Source: Dirofilaria immitis
Taxonomy: Eukaryota; Nematoda; Chromadorea; Rhabditida; Onchocercidae
DNA: 64,000 bases
Assembly (NCBI GenBank): GCA_024305405.1
Contig: JAKNDB010000067.1
Location: 638,001 to 702,000, forward strand
Direction: 5' to 3'
Numbering within the stretch: the stretch's first letter is position 1; each line of letters starts with the position of its first letter. The position numbers and the translations under genes were made by a program. The notes beneath the pieces were generated by a model. The model was given only the letters and a program-made list of their open reading frames with translations, was not told the origin of the DNA and did no database searches. Shown piece by piece: positions 53,968 through 64,000 of this stretch.

Positions 53968-56900
53968 ATGACCGAAACAGACGGTGAAAATGTCCGGTTG
54001 TTGATACGATGTGCGTTACAGTCATTTGATGATTTGTCTATAAGTTGTCTTTCATCATGGACCGTTCTTCAACTCAAAGAAAAGCTTGCTGTTGATTGTC
54101 CATCGAAACCGGTAAGAATTTTTTCCAAAAATCTCATAGTGCAAATTTAGAAACAAAACTGAAAATGCATAAATAAGGGAAAAGAGAACTCTACTTTTCA
54201 GTCTTTTTTTTTACTTGGAGAGTGTAAAATACTGGAGTTTTTCATAGCAAATGAGCAGTAAAAATAGCAAAAAATTTCAAAATCATTTATTTCCAGTTTA
54301 TTTTACAGTTTGAAGAAAACCGATTCAAAATTTTAGTACGAATGTACTTTTAAATTTGATTTTTCTCAAAGTTAATCTATCTTCGTTTGCGTTAAAAATT
54401 GATATTGTAATTTTTGATTATAATTTTGTTTACCGAATAGCTTTTATTTTCATTTTCTTTTTCTAGGAAGCTAAAAGACAGCGTCTAATTTACGCTGGAC
54501 ACTGTTTACATGACGAACATACCCTTAAATCAGTATTTGAACTTCGACCAATTGGTGATGGAAATGTTCATGTGATACATCTTGTTTGTCCTCCGAAAGA
54601 CTTTAGTACTCACCTGGATGCATCAGTACTCAGAAGGCGTAGTGTTAACCATACACAGTAACTTCTTTTAATTTCATTTTCAAAATCCTGCTCTAAATTC
54701 GACTGTATCGCTGCATCGTCTTTTATGATGTTTCATTATAGCCTTGTCTAGATTTCATAGCACTTTTAATGTTAAAATGGTAATTATAAGAATTCACTAA
54801 AAAAATGAAGTAATATAAGTAATTCTGTTTTGAAAGACAATCTTTTTTACTTGTCTCAGAAACGAAACATTATTTTCATTTTTAATTATACAGCTTTGTT
54901 ACTTATATCATTATAGGGCAAGCTCAGTTTCTTTGGGTTCTGCAACACAAACACAAAATCATAATGTCAGTGGTGCCTTCCCACGTTATACGTATCCTTT
55001 ATGGGCTAATGCTGCCGCTCAAGGAGGCTTTGTCACACCACAACCAGTTGCGATTCCTTCAACTGCTCATTTTCAAAGCGCATATCAAGCATATATGATT
55101 TCATACAGTAATTAGTAGGTTTCAGAACTTTTCATAAACTTAAGAAAATGAACTTTTTTAAAGTTTCTTCTAAAAAGGTTTTTGAATGTTAAAAGTTTCA
55201 CTTTCACTTATTAAATAGTAGCGAAACTTATCATGACCGTATTAACATCAATTTAATAAATGGGAAATAGAGAAGGTATCATCTGATGTAATGATAGAGT
55301 ATTATTACTTTAACTGTGTTTTAACCTACTGAAAATCTAGTATCATTTGCCAAAAGATTACACGTTGCAGTATACATCAAATGATGTGTGCATTAGGAAG
55401 TAGTTCCAATAGCGCTCACTTTCCATCTCAGCTATTAAACAGTCAGGTGCTACAGCCACCGCAACAAGCTAACCAACCAGAGAGGGTATGCTTTTTTTTA
55501 TATAAATAAATTCCTTTATTTATTTCATATGAAGGAGCATTGTAAAACCTGTCAGCTGCCGTTCTCGGTAAAAACGTATATTAATTGACTCTCTAAACTG
55601 CGTATTTGCACATGATTTCGATTTCGAATCTAGAAATGATTGACACTTTATAGTCATAATTTCTTTTTTTTTTAGATCCCAATATGTTTTAAAATTAAGC
55701 TGTTTTATATACTTGAGTTTTCCCAGCCTGCTGAATAATGAGTACGCACCGTTGGAGATTATTCCGTATATAGATAAAATTATGGTCTTCAGAAGTCCTT
55801 CGCTGTGACACAATTTCATTCCATGGCCTATTCAGCATTCCATTTCGAAATTTGCCACCTGCTTTGATCACTGTTTTTGCAGCATATTTTGCCCAAACTT
55901 TTTGTTTTGTTGCCAAGGGAAATATGTTCCAAAATATTGGAAGAAATGCCTGATAGACATCTGCAACTGTGTGTGCGAAAATTTGTTACATTTTCTAGAA
56001 GTTCGAAATTTAAGATTTCAGGTTTTTGGTGCTGAAGCAAATTTGGCTGCAGCTCCTGCTGCAGGTGATGTAGTTCAGAAGCAGTAGCCGGTGATATAAA
56101 TGGTCAACAGCGGGACTTTCTGGATATTGTTTACAAGGTATTGGAAATGTGCCTAGTATAAATTTTGAAGATAATCTAAATTTGATTTGAAAGGAAAATT
56201 GCTGAGAAATTTGAAAATTCTTAGTTGAAATTTTCAGGCAATCCGGATGTGCTTTCTGATAATGCTAATTTATGTATATTCATCTGCAGAACGATTTTTT
56301 GGTGTATTAACATTCATCTTGCTAGTTTGGTTTATACAAGCAAGGCGTGATCGAAATAATCGTGAAAGAGCGGATAGAGAACTTGCTGCTGCTGTTGATA
56401 ATGTTCGCCAACCGCAGCAGGTTTCTAAAGCCTAATAAAAAAACAGTCCCATTGGGATTGCCTCATGAAGCGTTTGCATATATTAAAGTTTCGCTGAGAA
56501 GGTTGATATCCTTTTAAGAATAGGTAGTAGCAACAGATAAGGTTAAAATATAATTAGAAACTTCAGGTAATCGCAAAATTCTAAAGCCGTTCGTGATTCT
56601 CATGTAGGAGAATATAAGAAAATACTGTTTCGGTTTATTTGATTCGTGATATTTTTTTAGTCAATGGATAGATTATTTGGAACATTGCACTGTTTTTTTT
56701 TTGTTTATGTTAAATGCTTTCAGCAACATTCAAAACTTGGTAAAAATAAGGGAATGGTTTAATTAACAGCTAATGATATGCAAAAATTTTCAAATTTCTC
56801 TAATCAGACGAATTCTTCAGCCTTCCCAGACGGATATGAACCAGGAAGAACGTGATGCAGGAGAAAACACGAACGAAATAGTGACGGTAAGAACCGATGA

Positions 56901-57017
56901 GGAAGAACCACGAGAACCGACCGCATGGGTGGTTTTTGGAGCACTTGCTACACATTTATCACATCTTTCTTCTCGTCACTTATTCCGGATAATCCACTGC
57001 CCGTTAATATTAATTAA
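53968..57017 (+). CDS. Herp/HERPUD-like ER ubiquitin-like-domain protein
   Basis: Herp is an ER-stress-induced membrane protein that scaffolds HRD1 and Derlins in ER-associated degradation. Exons: 53968-54111 and 54467-54657 encode the N-terminal ubiquitin-like domain (SSWTVLQLKEKLAVDCPSKP, then QRLIYAGHCLHDEHTL, VHVIHLVCPPK); 54917-55106 a Gln/Ala/Tyr-rich linker; about 55368-55485 a Gln/Ser-rich linker; 56022-56137 (GQQRDFLDIVYK); 56238-56420 a hydrophobic hairpin (LIMLIYVYSSAERFFGVLTF); 56808-57017 an acidic segment and C-terminus TAWVV, then LIPDNPLPVNIN, equivalent to the TAWLVF...LLPEGPP end of human HERPUD. Two one-base gaps are needed (56079-56080; T run 56933-56937); phase at 55106 and 56808 is also unclear. 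An upstream in-frame ATG at 53947 is less likely; TTTTAAG before 53961 could be a trans-splice acceptor. Domain order and both ends match the family. Confidence 0.85.
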
Positions 57018-57246
57018 TCTGGATTATATTAAAGTCATGATATGTTACACATATTTCGTTTCTTTATAGAGTGTTTTTTTTCAAAACAATTGAGGAATGA
57101 CGTGTTTTACCAAATACTTGATTTGCGATCTATAGGAAAATGTGCGTTAAAAATATTTCGTTGATCTGTACCTAAGTTGTATTCTCATCCTATTTAACGA
57201 GAAATGAGATGAATATATAGAATCCTAAGTTTCCCAGCTTGGGAGA

Positions 57247-57252
57247 AATAAA
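57247..57252 (+). terminator. Candidate poly(A) signal of the Herp-like gene
   Basis: AATAAA, 230 nt downstream of the predicted stop codon, the first canonical hexamer on this strand that I noticed. Confidence 0.4.
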
Positions 57253-58267
57253 TCAATTCAAAACAAGTAAGCAGATTTGAGAACTGGTAATATATTTGTT
57301 TGATTTCACCATTTACTTCAAATTTATAAATATATCCAGCTGAAATTGCAGATGCTTTCCTTTTCCATTTTAATAAAATGCATTATTAGATTGCTCTTAA
57401 CAAACTTAATCGACTTTTTCTAATGCTATTTTTGACGTCATAATATTGAATAATACTACAAAAGCTGTCTTCACTCGTCTATTTTAGTGAAATTCGACAC
57501 GAGAACAAGTCCTATAATCTACGATCCATTATATTAACGAAATGAGATCGAAGCATAAAATTTTTAAGCGATGTATTTTGACAACGGTAACATCACCAAT
57601 TCGTAGAAAAATTTATAAAGAACTTTCTTGAACTTATGTCCGTAAAATATTTCTTAGCCGCATCATATGTGTTGTCTGTGCAGACCGCAATGTAAAGTGA
57701 TTAATTTTTAAAGATTCTATCAATCAAATTAAAAACCAGATGTTTAGAAAATATTTAGGAGTTCTTATCCTTAAAGGCTCAATTAATTTCTTCTATCACT
57801 ATTTTAAAAAAAATTGCAAAATATTATGGCGAGCCATGAATTTGAAAGTATATTAAAATAATTACAACAAAAACATGACAGAAGATAGGTTAAATGTCAC
57901 AAAAGATGAGATCCTGAACATCAACAATCAGTATGACATATGCTATTGCTATGACTAATTTTTCCAAACGCATAAATATATTAATTGATCATATATAGAC
58001 TCTCGATTATTTCTTTGAGCGAATACGAACTGTTTTAAGATAAAATACATAGGAAAAAACAAAAGATATATATATTTTAATATATATTTCACCCGACTAG
58101 AACACAAAGCATACACTTGGCATTTCTACATTTTTAAAAAACAAAAAAAGGCAAATGAAACTTTATTCTCCAGTACGTTTCGGAGAGTCATATATACTAG
58201 GACTACCTCGCAAAGAAAATTAGGATAACATACAGGAAAACATTTTAATGAATTTGTAAAATATGCG

Positions 58268-58352
58268 TACATACATGCATATAAATATATATATATAGAA
58301 GTATATATATATGTATATATATAGCATATATATATATGTATATATATATAGA
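58268..58352. repeat. (AT)n / GTATATAT microsatellite
   Basis: Alternating AT tracts with GTA and GCA/GAAG interruptions, partly self-complementary; about 85 bp. Confidence 0.85.
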
Positions 58353-58851
58353 AGCCTAAGTAGTCAAAAAAGGATAGAAATCAAAGTAGCGAGTTAGATC
58401 AACACTAATCAGGCAGTTAATATGATTTCATAATTTCGAAAAAACAAATAAACTTTTACATCTGAAACAGTTAAGAAGAGTTGTCGTGGCTCAAATTAAA
58501 TCTTGAGGTGGCTGAACAATTTTTTTGAGAGAAAATTGGATGAATGAAGTTTTAACGAACCCTTTTCGTCAAATATGTTAAAGTTAGCATGTGGAACTCA
58601 AAATTGTTGTCATAATACGTATTACAGCTTAGCACATAGAACTGAAGCTTTGTTATTGTGATACAAGATTATTTTTGAAAGTGTACTATGAATAATTACA
58701 TTTTCAAAATTTGAATCAGAATAAATACATATGGGATAAATTAGATGAACAATTGAAATTCTGCTTCGCTTCCAAAAGCGCTTTCGTTCGATCTTATCTC
58801 CATAGATTTTAGAAGAAATTTTTCTCACCATATAGCAGGATTCCACCAATT

Positions 58852-58857
58852 TTTATT
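58852..58857 (-). terminator. Candidate poly(A) signal of the TMX3-like gene
   Basis: TTTATT on the plus strand (AATAAA on minus), 91 nt past the predicted stop. Confidence 0.4.
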
Positions 58858-58947
58858 CTTCCTTTTGGTGATTCTCATCATCTTTAAGTTTTTAGTGTTA
58901 AAAATTTTGTCACATTAAATTTCAACCTCTCTTGATCATTCTCAACT

Positions 58948-61900
58948 TTAAATTATGCCCTTATAATTACCTGAAATAAAGCTGTCTTCATCTTCATCCG
59001 GATAAATTTCATCATGATCCACTGAGAAGTCCGTTGAACAAATGCAATAAGTTATTAATGAAAGAAATGATAACGGCACTCCGAGTAAACATAGTGTTAG
59101 TAAAGGCTGTGCTTTGAACATTTCCGCAATGTTTGTGAAAATCTGAAATCCTGCTGGAAAATCATTAAATTGAACCGAAAAAAATAAAAGAATAGTCGAT
59201 TAAAGAAAATTTATTTCAATTTCAATGGCTGTTGCATAAAATTTGCTTATTTTCAATTGCATTTGTTTAAAAATATACTGCAATTGAGAATTCTATTTTT
59301 TAAAATAAATTCATTGCACGCTAAATTATAATATAACTTTCTTTTCAGCATAGAGAATAAACTATGATGCAAATAAAGGAAGAGCTAAATTAAAGAATTA
59401 TTGAAAGAACCATTATTACGTAATGAATTTATTTCCTTCTTTGATTCTTTCTTAACCAAAAAATCAAAGAGGAAAACAGATTGCTTTTACTAGAGCTGAT
59501 TGTAGTGAATCTGGATGTGCCCGATATTTGCATTTATAATTTCTAAATTAGAAAAACATTTAATTTCGAGTAATTTGTCAACTAAAATGAATTAAAACTA
59601 GACAAATACGATACCTCAAAACACAGGCGTTTGATTCGCTGCGATAACGAACGACCTCCAAGTGGCTGCACATCACCCGCTGCTATTCGTTCCAAGAATG
59701 AAATAATACTTTTTCGGTCATAACACTTACATCATCATTGATTGGGTAATATTCATAACTCGAAACGTTAAAAACCAATAAAGCTAAAAACAGAGAAGTA
59801 CTGCTACTATTGGTGCATCTCTAAAGACAAACACACTTTTCCACACGATAATTCTGAGTACAGTTTAATGATACATTGCAAAAATATTGAGCTTCATTTC
59901 AGATCTTTGTACAGCTCACATTCGTTTCAAAGTATTAGAAAATAACGATTAATATACTCAGCAAAAGAGCATCAAAAATAAAAGGAAAAAAGCAAGGATA
60001 GAATACCAATTTTAAAAGAAAAGATGGCAAACTACTTGCCTGGTTGATTTACAATACCCAAAACAACATTATTTGCTACTTCATTACCGTCCAGCCAACC
60101 AAATTGGAAAATATTTGAAAGATAGGAATCTTTACGAACCATTTGAGCAGCATTAGTGACTAACGAAAAGAATCTAAACAAACAAATTAAAATTAAAAAA
60201 ATTCTAAGAATCAAAAAACCAACTGCTGGACAATAGCATCGAAAATTTGAAACTCCGATTTTTCAAATGCCTTTGCTGCAAAAAAGGAAAAAATTATTCA
60301 AAAACTTTATCCAAATAAAGATTTAAAACTTATGATTCCGGAATTTATGTTGAAACAAACTTTCCCACTTGCGTTGTATCGTTCCTCCTATCGATCATAT
60401 TCACGATGGCCAGAACTAATATCCGCATTTTTCCAACTTCTTTTACATTAGTTGAGGCTACAAGCGGCATTAAGGACCAACGCTCGCTATGAATCCAGTC
60501 ACTTAAACTTCCACCTAGAAAGAAAAGAATCATTCTATGGAAATAATTTATTTAGTGGGTGATTAATTTTTACTGCCATATTAGTGTCCTACTTTCCTGT
60601 GAATAGAAAAAAAGCCTACACATTCCTCTCAAAATTATATCGCGATACATTTCACTTTAGAATATACTTCTCGCCACTAGATGATGGTCCGCAACGCTTA
60701 CAGAGCAAGCGATAACAACAAAAACTGAAATAACTGCCTTGTTTTCTATAGGACAAGTAGTCGTTATCCTTGAAAACAAGAACTGATGGAACTTCAGGAA
60801 TTGAAACGGCTTTTGGAAACACATCGCTTTTCGCTCGATAAAATCGCGTTGACGAAAATAACATTTCGGCAATATTGCTATAGTTATCAAATAATTCAAG
60901 AAACTGTGTATCCTGTTCTCCTTCCACATATACAAAAACGGTTCTTTCATATTTTTCGCATCTATAATGTTATTATATGCAAAAGCTAATTACCAACAAA
61001 GCGCATGTGAATCGCATAAAAATCCTATTAACTTATCACTCAAATCAAAAATTAATTCCAAACCTGGATAACTTAGAACAAATTAAAATAATTTAAAAGT
61101 GATTTTCAAGCTACATTTGGAATAGCATTAAACTGAGATTGAAGTAAGAAATATGAAAAGAGACCTGCGATAATTCTTGAATATTTTCGATGATGTTAAT
61201 CATGGGACCAGATGCTTTTAATGCGAAATCGATGATTGCATCTTTTTTCGTTCGCCTTCATAAACCATTTCTTTTCCATTCCGGAAACTAAAAATAACAA
61301 ATGAATGAAAGTTAATAAAATTTAATTTCGATTAAATAAAGATTTTAATCAATGTCAAAAAACAAAAATCGGGACCAAAAAATTAAAAAGGATGAAGTTT
61401 TTAATATTCTTATAAGGAAAAGTTAGAATTTACAAAATAATCGTCGGATATCCTCGAATATTCAAAGTCGATGCAGTATTAGTATAACGAGTACAATCTA
61501 ATTTAGCTACTCGAACAAGAGACTGACGATCGGCTAATGCATGACCAACGTGCTCCCAAACTGGTGCCAAGCGTTTGCAGTGTGCACACCACGGAGCATA
61601 AAACTGAAAATACATAACAAAGATATTTTATAAATAAAAATGAGAATAAAACGTCAAAGACTTCAGTATTTCGCATCTATATTTAAAAACAAACCAAATC
61701 AGAATATCAGAAAACGCTATGTAATTATGAACTTAAGCGCTGTGTCCTTAGACCATTAAGTAAAAGAAACTTGTCCCGAATGCTTCATACATCGAGAACT
61801 AATTTACCAAACTAAATAGAAACAAATATGCTTTAAGACTTCATAAATCAATAATCAATTTTCAAATTATCCTATCCTATTTTAAAATTAGAAAGATCTC

Positions 61901-62057
61901 GTACATCAACAAACCATAAGCCATCGTTTTTGACTTGAAGAAATTTATCATTTAGTTCAATTACTTGCGAATGTATATTTGTTGCTTGAACAACATTTAT
62001 AATTTGCACTGCGACAAACACTAGAATTCCATTGACGCAGTAATCTAATAACCACAT
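58948..62057 (-). CDS. TMX3-like transmembrane protein disulfide isomerase
   Basis: ER membrane thioredoxin-family enzyme forming or isomerising disulfides in the lumen. Exon 61905-62057 gives a signal peptide (ILVFVAVQIINVVQA) and the start of the thioredoxin fold; 61434-61603 the active site FYAPWCAHCKRLAPVWEHVG and cis-Pro loop NIRGYPTI; 61165-61287 YEG..DAIIDFALKASGP; about 60680-60961 the second domain (VFVYVEGEQDTQFLEL, VPSVLVFKDNDY); about 60360-60521 SLSDWIHSERW; 60039-60174 FQFGWLDGN; 59615-59783 (VFNVSSYEYYPI, ISFLERIAAGDVQP); 58948-59142 one membrane helix (PLLTLCLLGVPLSFLSLITY) and an acidic tail, stop TAA 58948-58950. This order matches human TMX3. The redox motif is CAHC rather than CGHC. 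Frames break by one base at 61243-61248 and 59722-59723. The middle exon ends near 60690 and 60360 are uncertain, and a further short exon near 60240-60285 is possible. Confidence 0.85.
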
Positions 62058-62860
62058 TTATATAAAATTCGAATGAATTATTAATATTCAAAATTTCTGC
62101 AGCAGATCTGAAATAGATAATCTTTTACAAATACTGTGTTTAACAAGAAATAAATTAACTAAAATAATATGTGTAGAAATTACAACTAATTTTATGAATC
62201 TTTCTTTTAAGAGCTATTTGCATGTAATAGAATATGTCAGTGATAAATATCAACAACTATTATTGGGAAAATTGGCATATTTCATTACTGTTTTAATGAT
62301 TTTTATCGACAATATTCGACCTGCTGTTTCAATGTAGATATCTTGACTTCATCATTACACATAGACGACCGCATAAATCAAAAGCCAATGCCTTACACAT
62401 CCAAAAATCTCACATATAGATGCTTCAATTCCATACATTCTATAACATCACAAAGTTCCCATTATTAGCCTATCTTTTTTGAAAATTCAATTAAGTTATG
62501 TCTCTTAATGAAAATGACTCTACATTATGTTTCATAAAATAACGCAGAACCTTAAAGATAAACGGTCTCTGTCCAACACCAGTCGCACCAGCTCGATCAG
62601 GTGGTAATTTCATAATATAATTATATAATGTAGAGTCATAATACAATTATATAATGTAAAATCTATCAAGAATCTGATAATTCGACTTATGCTTTCCACG
62701 AAATGTGACAAATTTGTACTATCCTTTTCCTTCATATAAATTTTACGCTGCAAATTTGTAAAACAATGTCTTCGAAAAACACAAGAAGAGATTAAAAAGT
62801 TTATTTCATTTCGTCTTCAATATCATTCCAAACAAATAACACAAATGATTCTCCACACAA
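62058..62860. other. Intergenic between rps-22 and the TMX3-like gene (same strand)
   Basis: About 800 bp holding the rps-22 3' end and the TMX3-like promoter. A near-direct repeat of CAATTATATAATGTA-type sequence occurs at 62615-62661. No gene recognised. The spacing is long for a tightly packed worm operon, but both genes run in the same direction. Confidence 0.5.
62800..62805 (-). terminator. Candidate poly(A) signal of rps-22
   Basis: TTTATT on the plus strand (AATAAA on minus), 56 nt past the rps-22 stop codon. Confidence 0.5.
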
Positions 62861-64000
62861 TCAAAAGAAAAATCCAAGGATTTTTCCACCAAGATGTTTT
62901 CTTCGCGCTTCTTCATGATCCATAATTCCGCCTGAGGTTGTCAACACAAGATGCCTGCAAAACATATATTTATTTAATTAATATGAACCCTAACTTTTAA
63001 GAGGTATTTTCCCTTAATTATCTTAGTCAGAAGTCTTTCATCTTGAAGTAACTGGAAATCCTCCAAAGCTTGAATGAGAGTGAGATCTAGAATCTCATGC
63101 TTACCATTTCCAAGAAAGCTGGTCGTGGATTTCGTAAACTTTAAATTGCAATTATCATTGTTAAGTAAGATCAACGTAAAACAGAGGAATCCCGTGAAAA
63201 AGTACTTACCCAAACTGGCGTGAAGGTAAAGATTGGATGTCCATTTCTCCAAATCCTTCAGGGAAATATCGAAACGTGGACTAATTACAGAGCACTTGTT
63301 GATACGACCTGTTAAATTAACAACTATTTTTCCTGCTCGATGATCGTCAATAATTTCAAATTCGCCAATATAACCAGCTTTCATCATAACAGTTAGAAAA
63401 CGTATTATTACCTGCAACGATCAACAATGTGTACATATGTTTATCGGAAACAGATCTTTCAGCTCTTATTAATGATTAAAAAATAATTTCACATCCATCT
63501 ATTTTTACAATTATGCAATTTATTTCTTCTTGAGACTTTACCATAAAAAGAAAATTCTTAGGTTATCATATGAATGAAAAGAAAATATTTGATAATAATA
63601 TTTTTCATTTTCCGATGAAAAATATTAATAAAAAATTAGCCTTAATGGTCTATTCAATTAATAATTTGTTGTGTAATAAATTTTTTGATAAATTGCATAA
63701 ATTAAATTTCATTTTATAAAATATTATTATCGCTGTTTAAAATTTAAACAAAAAAATTTAATTTCTATTTTTGATACAAATAGTATGGACAATAAGCGAT
63801 ATAAATAAATTATAACAATTAACACATAAATAAAGTATAAGAATGTAGAAAATAAGATTTTCCAGTTGTTATATCAACAAGAATATATTCGTTGGATTTT
63901 GTAAAGTAATATCGCAGTTTTCTTTAGTGTTTTTCGCTTTTCAAAGATTACCTTTGAGCACGGTCGAATTAGAACTTGTCGTTTACCACGCTTCTCAGCA
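62861..64000 (-). CDS. rps-22: 40S ribosomal protein S15a (uS8), 5' end outside window
   Basis: Small-subunit ribosomal protein of the uS8 family; binds the central domain of 18S rRNA. Three exons seen: 63952-64000 ([16 protein letters not shown]), 63210-63411 ([54 protein letters not shown]) and 62861-62954 ([29 protein letters not shown], stop TGA 62861-62863). The match to animal S15a is nearly continuous; the missing part is about the first 17 residues and the 5' UTR beyond 64000. The second exon ends in the wrong frame as given: adding one T to the run at 63228-63230 (A on plus) restores the expected NLLPSRQFG, which then joins exactly to exon 3 through a GG|G codon. An essential gene broken only this way argues for a sequence error. 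C. elegans calls this gene rps-22. Confidence 0.96.

Larger units (their letters stand above)
57018..58947. other. Intergenic, convergent 3' ends of Herp and TMX3-like genes
   Basis: About 1.9 kb of AT-rich DNA without a gene I can support. AATAAA at 57247-57252, 230 nt past the Herp stop, is a candidate poly(A) signal; minus-strand AATAAA at 58852-58857 suits the TMX3-like gene. An AT-type microsatellite lies at 58270-58350. Confidence 0.55.

Noticed and set aside
58622..58849. Additional 3' exon of the TMX3-like gene
   Set aside because: A GT at 58972 could act as a donor, but this frame has no similarity to the family and the stop at 58948 gives a normal length.
62974..63209. Continuation of the rps-22 exon 2 frame
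   Set aside because: It is intron read-through; the true exon 3 at 62861-62954 supplies the conserved C-terminus.
1..64000. Wolbachia-derived or other bacterial insertions, common in filarial genomes
   Set aside because: No frame with bacterial gene character or less AT-rich block with long uninterrupted ORFs was seen.

Overview
The window is nuclear DNA from a nematode, probably a filarial or other spirurid worm. The evidence is strong AT bias, many short exons split by introns of about 100-1300 bp, and gene families typical of worms (a VAB-10-type spectraplakin, a GT92/DUF23 glycosyltransferase). Species is an inference; no repeat or RNA gene seen here fixes it. I see no CRISPR array, insertion sequence, prophage or bacterial gene, and recognise no tRNA or rRNA.

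Layout: (1) 1-27877 (+), the 3' two-thirds of a giant spectraplakin gene (vab-10/MACF/shot): a long rod of spectrin-type repeats, an EF-hand pair, a GAS2 microtubule-binding domain and a Ser/Arg-rich tail. (2) 29460-35304 (-), a GT92 glycosyltransferase with a type II membrane anchor. (3) 35305-39746, a gene-poor stretch of microsatellites and a 53-bp tandem array. (4) 39747-49221 (+), an HPS5-like BLOC-2 subunit. (5) 50570-52236 (-), Derlin-1. (6) 53968-57017 (+), a Herp/HERPUD-like protein. (7) 58948-62057 (-), a TMX3-like membrane thioredoxin. (8) 62861-64000 (-), ribosomal protein S15a (rps-22), cut by the window end.

Genes 5-7 all act in endoplasmic reticulum protein quality control. Derlin and Herp are known partners in ER-associated degradation and are here divergently transcribed from one 1.7-kb interval; TMX3, an ER disulfide enzyme, is the next gene. 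The HPS5-like gene serves lysosome-related organelles (gut granules in worms), and the spectraplakin links actin, microtubules and hemidesmosome-like structures.

The most pervasive oddity is technical: almost every gene, including the ribosomal protein gene, has conserved exons whose frame breaks by exactly one missing base, nearly always in an A/T run. I place about 20 of these. They look like homopolymer deletions in the assembly, not pseudogenes, and most gene calls here have to be read across them. I found no convincing undescribed system; the best leads are the ER cluster, a coding-like ORF nested antisense in an intron, and departures from family consensus in the EF-hands and in the TMX3 active site.
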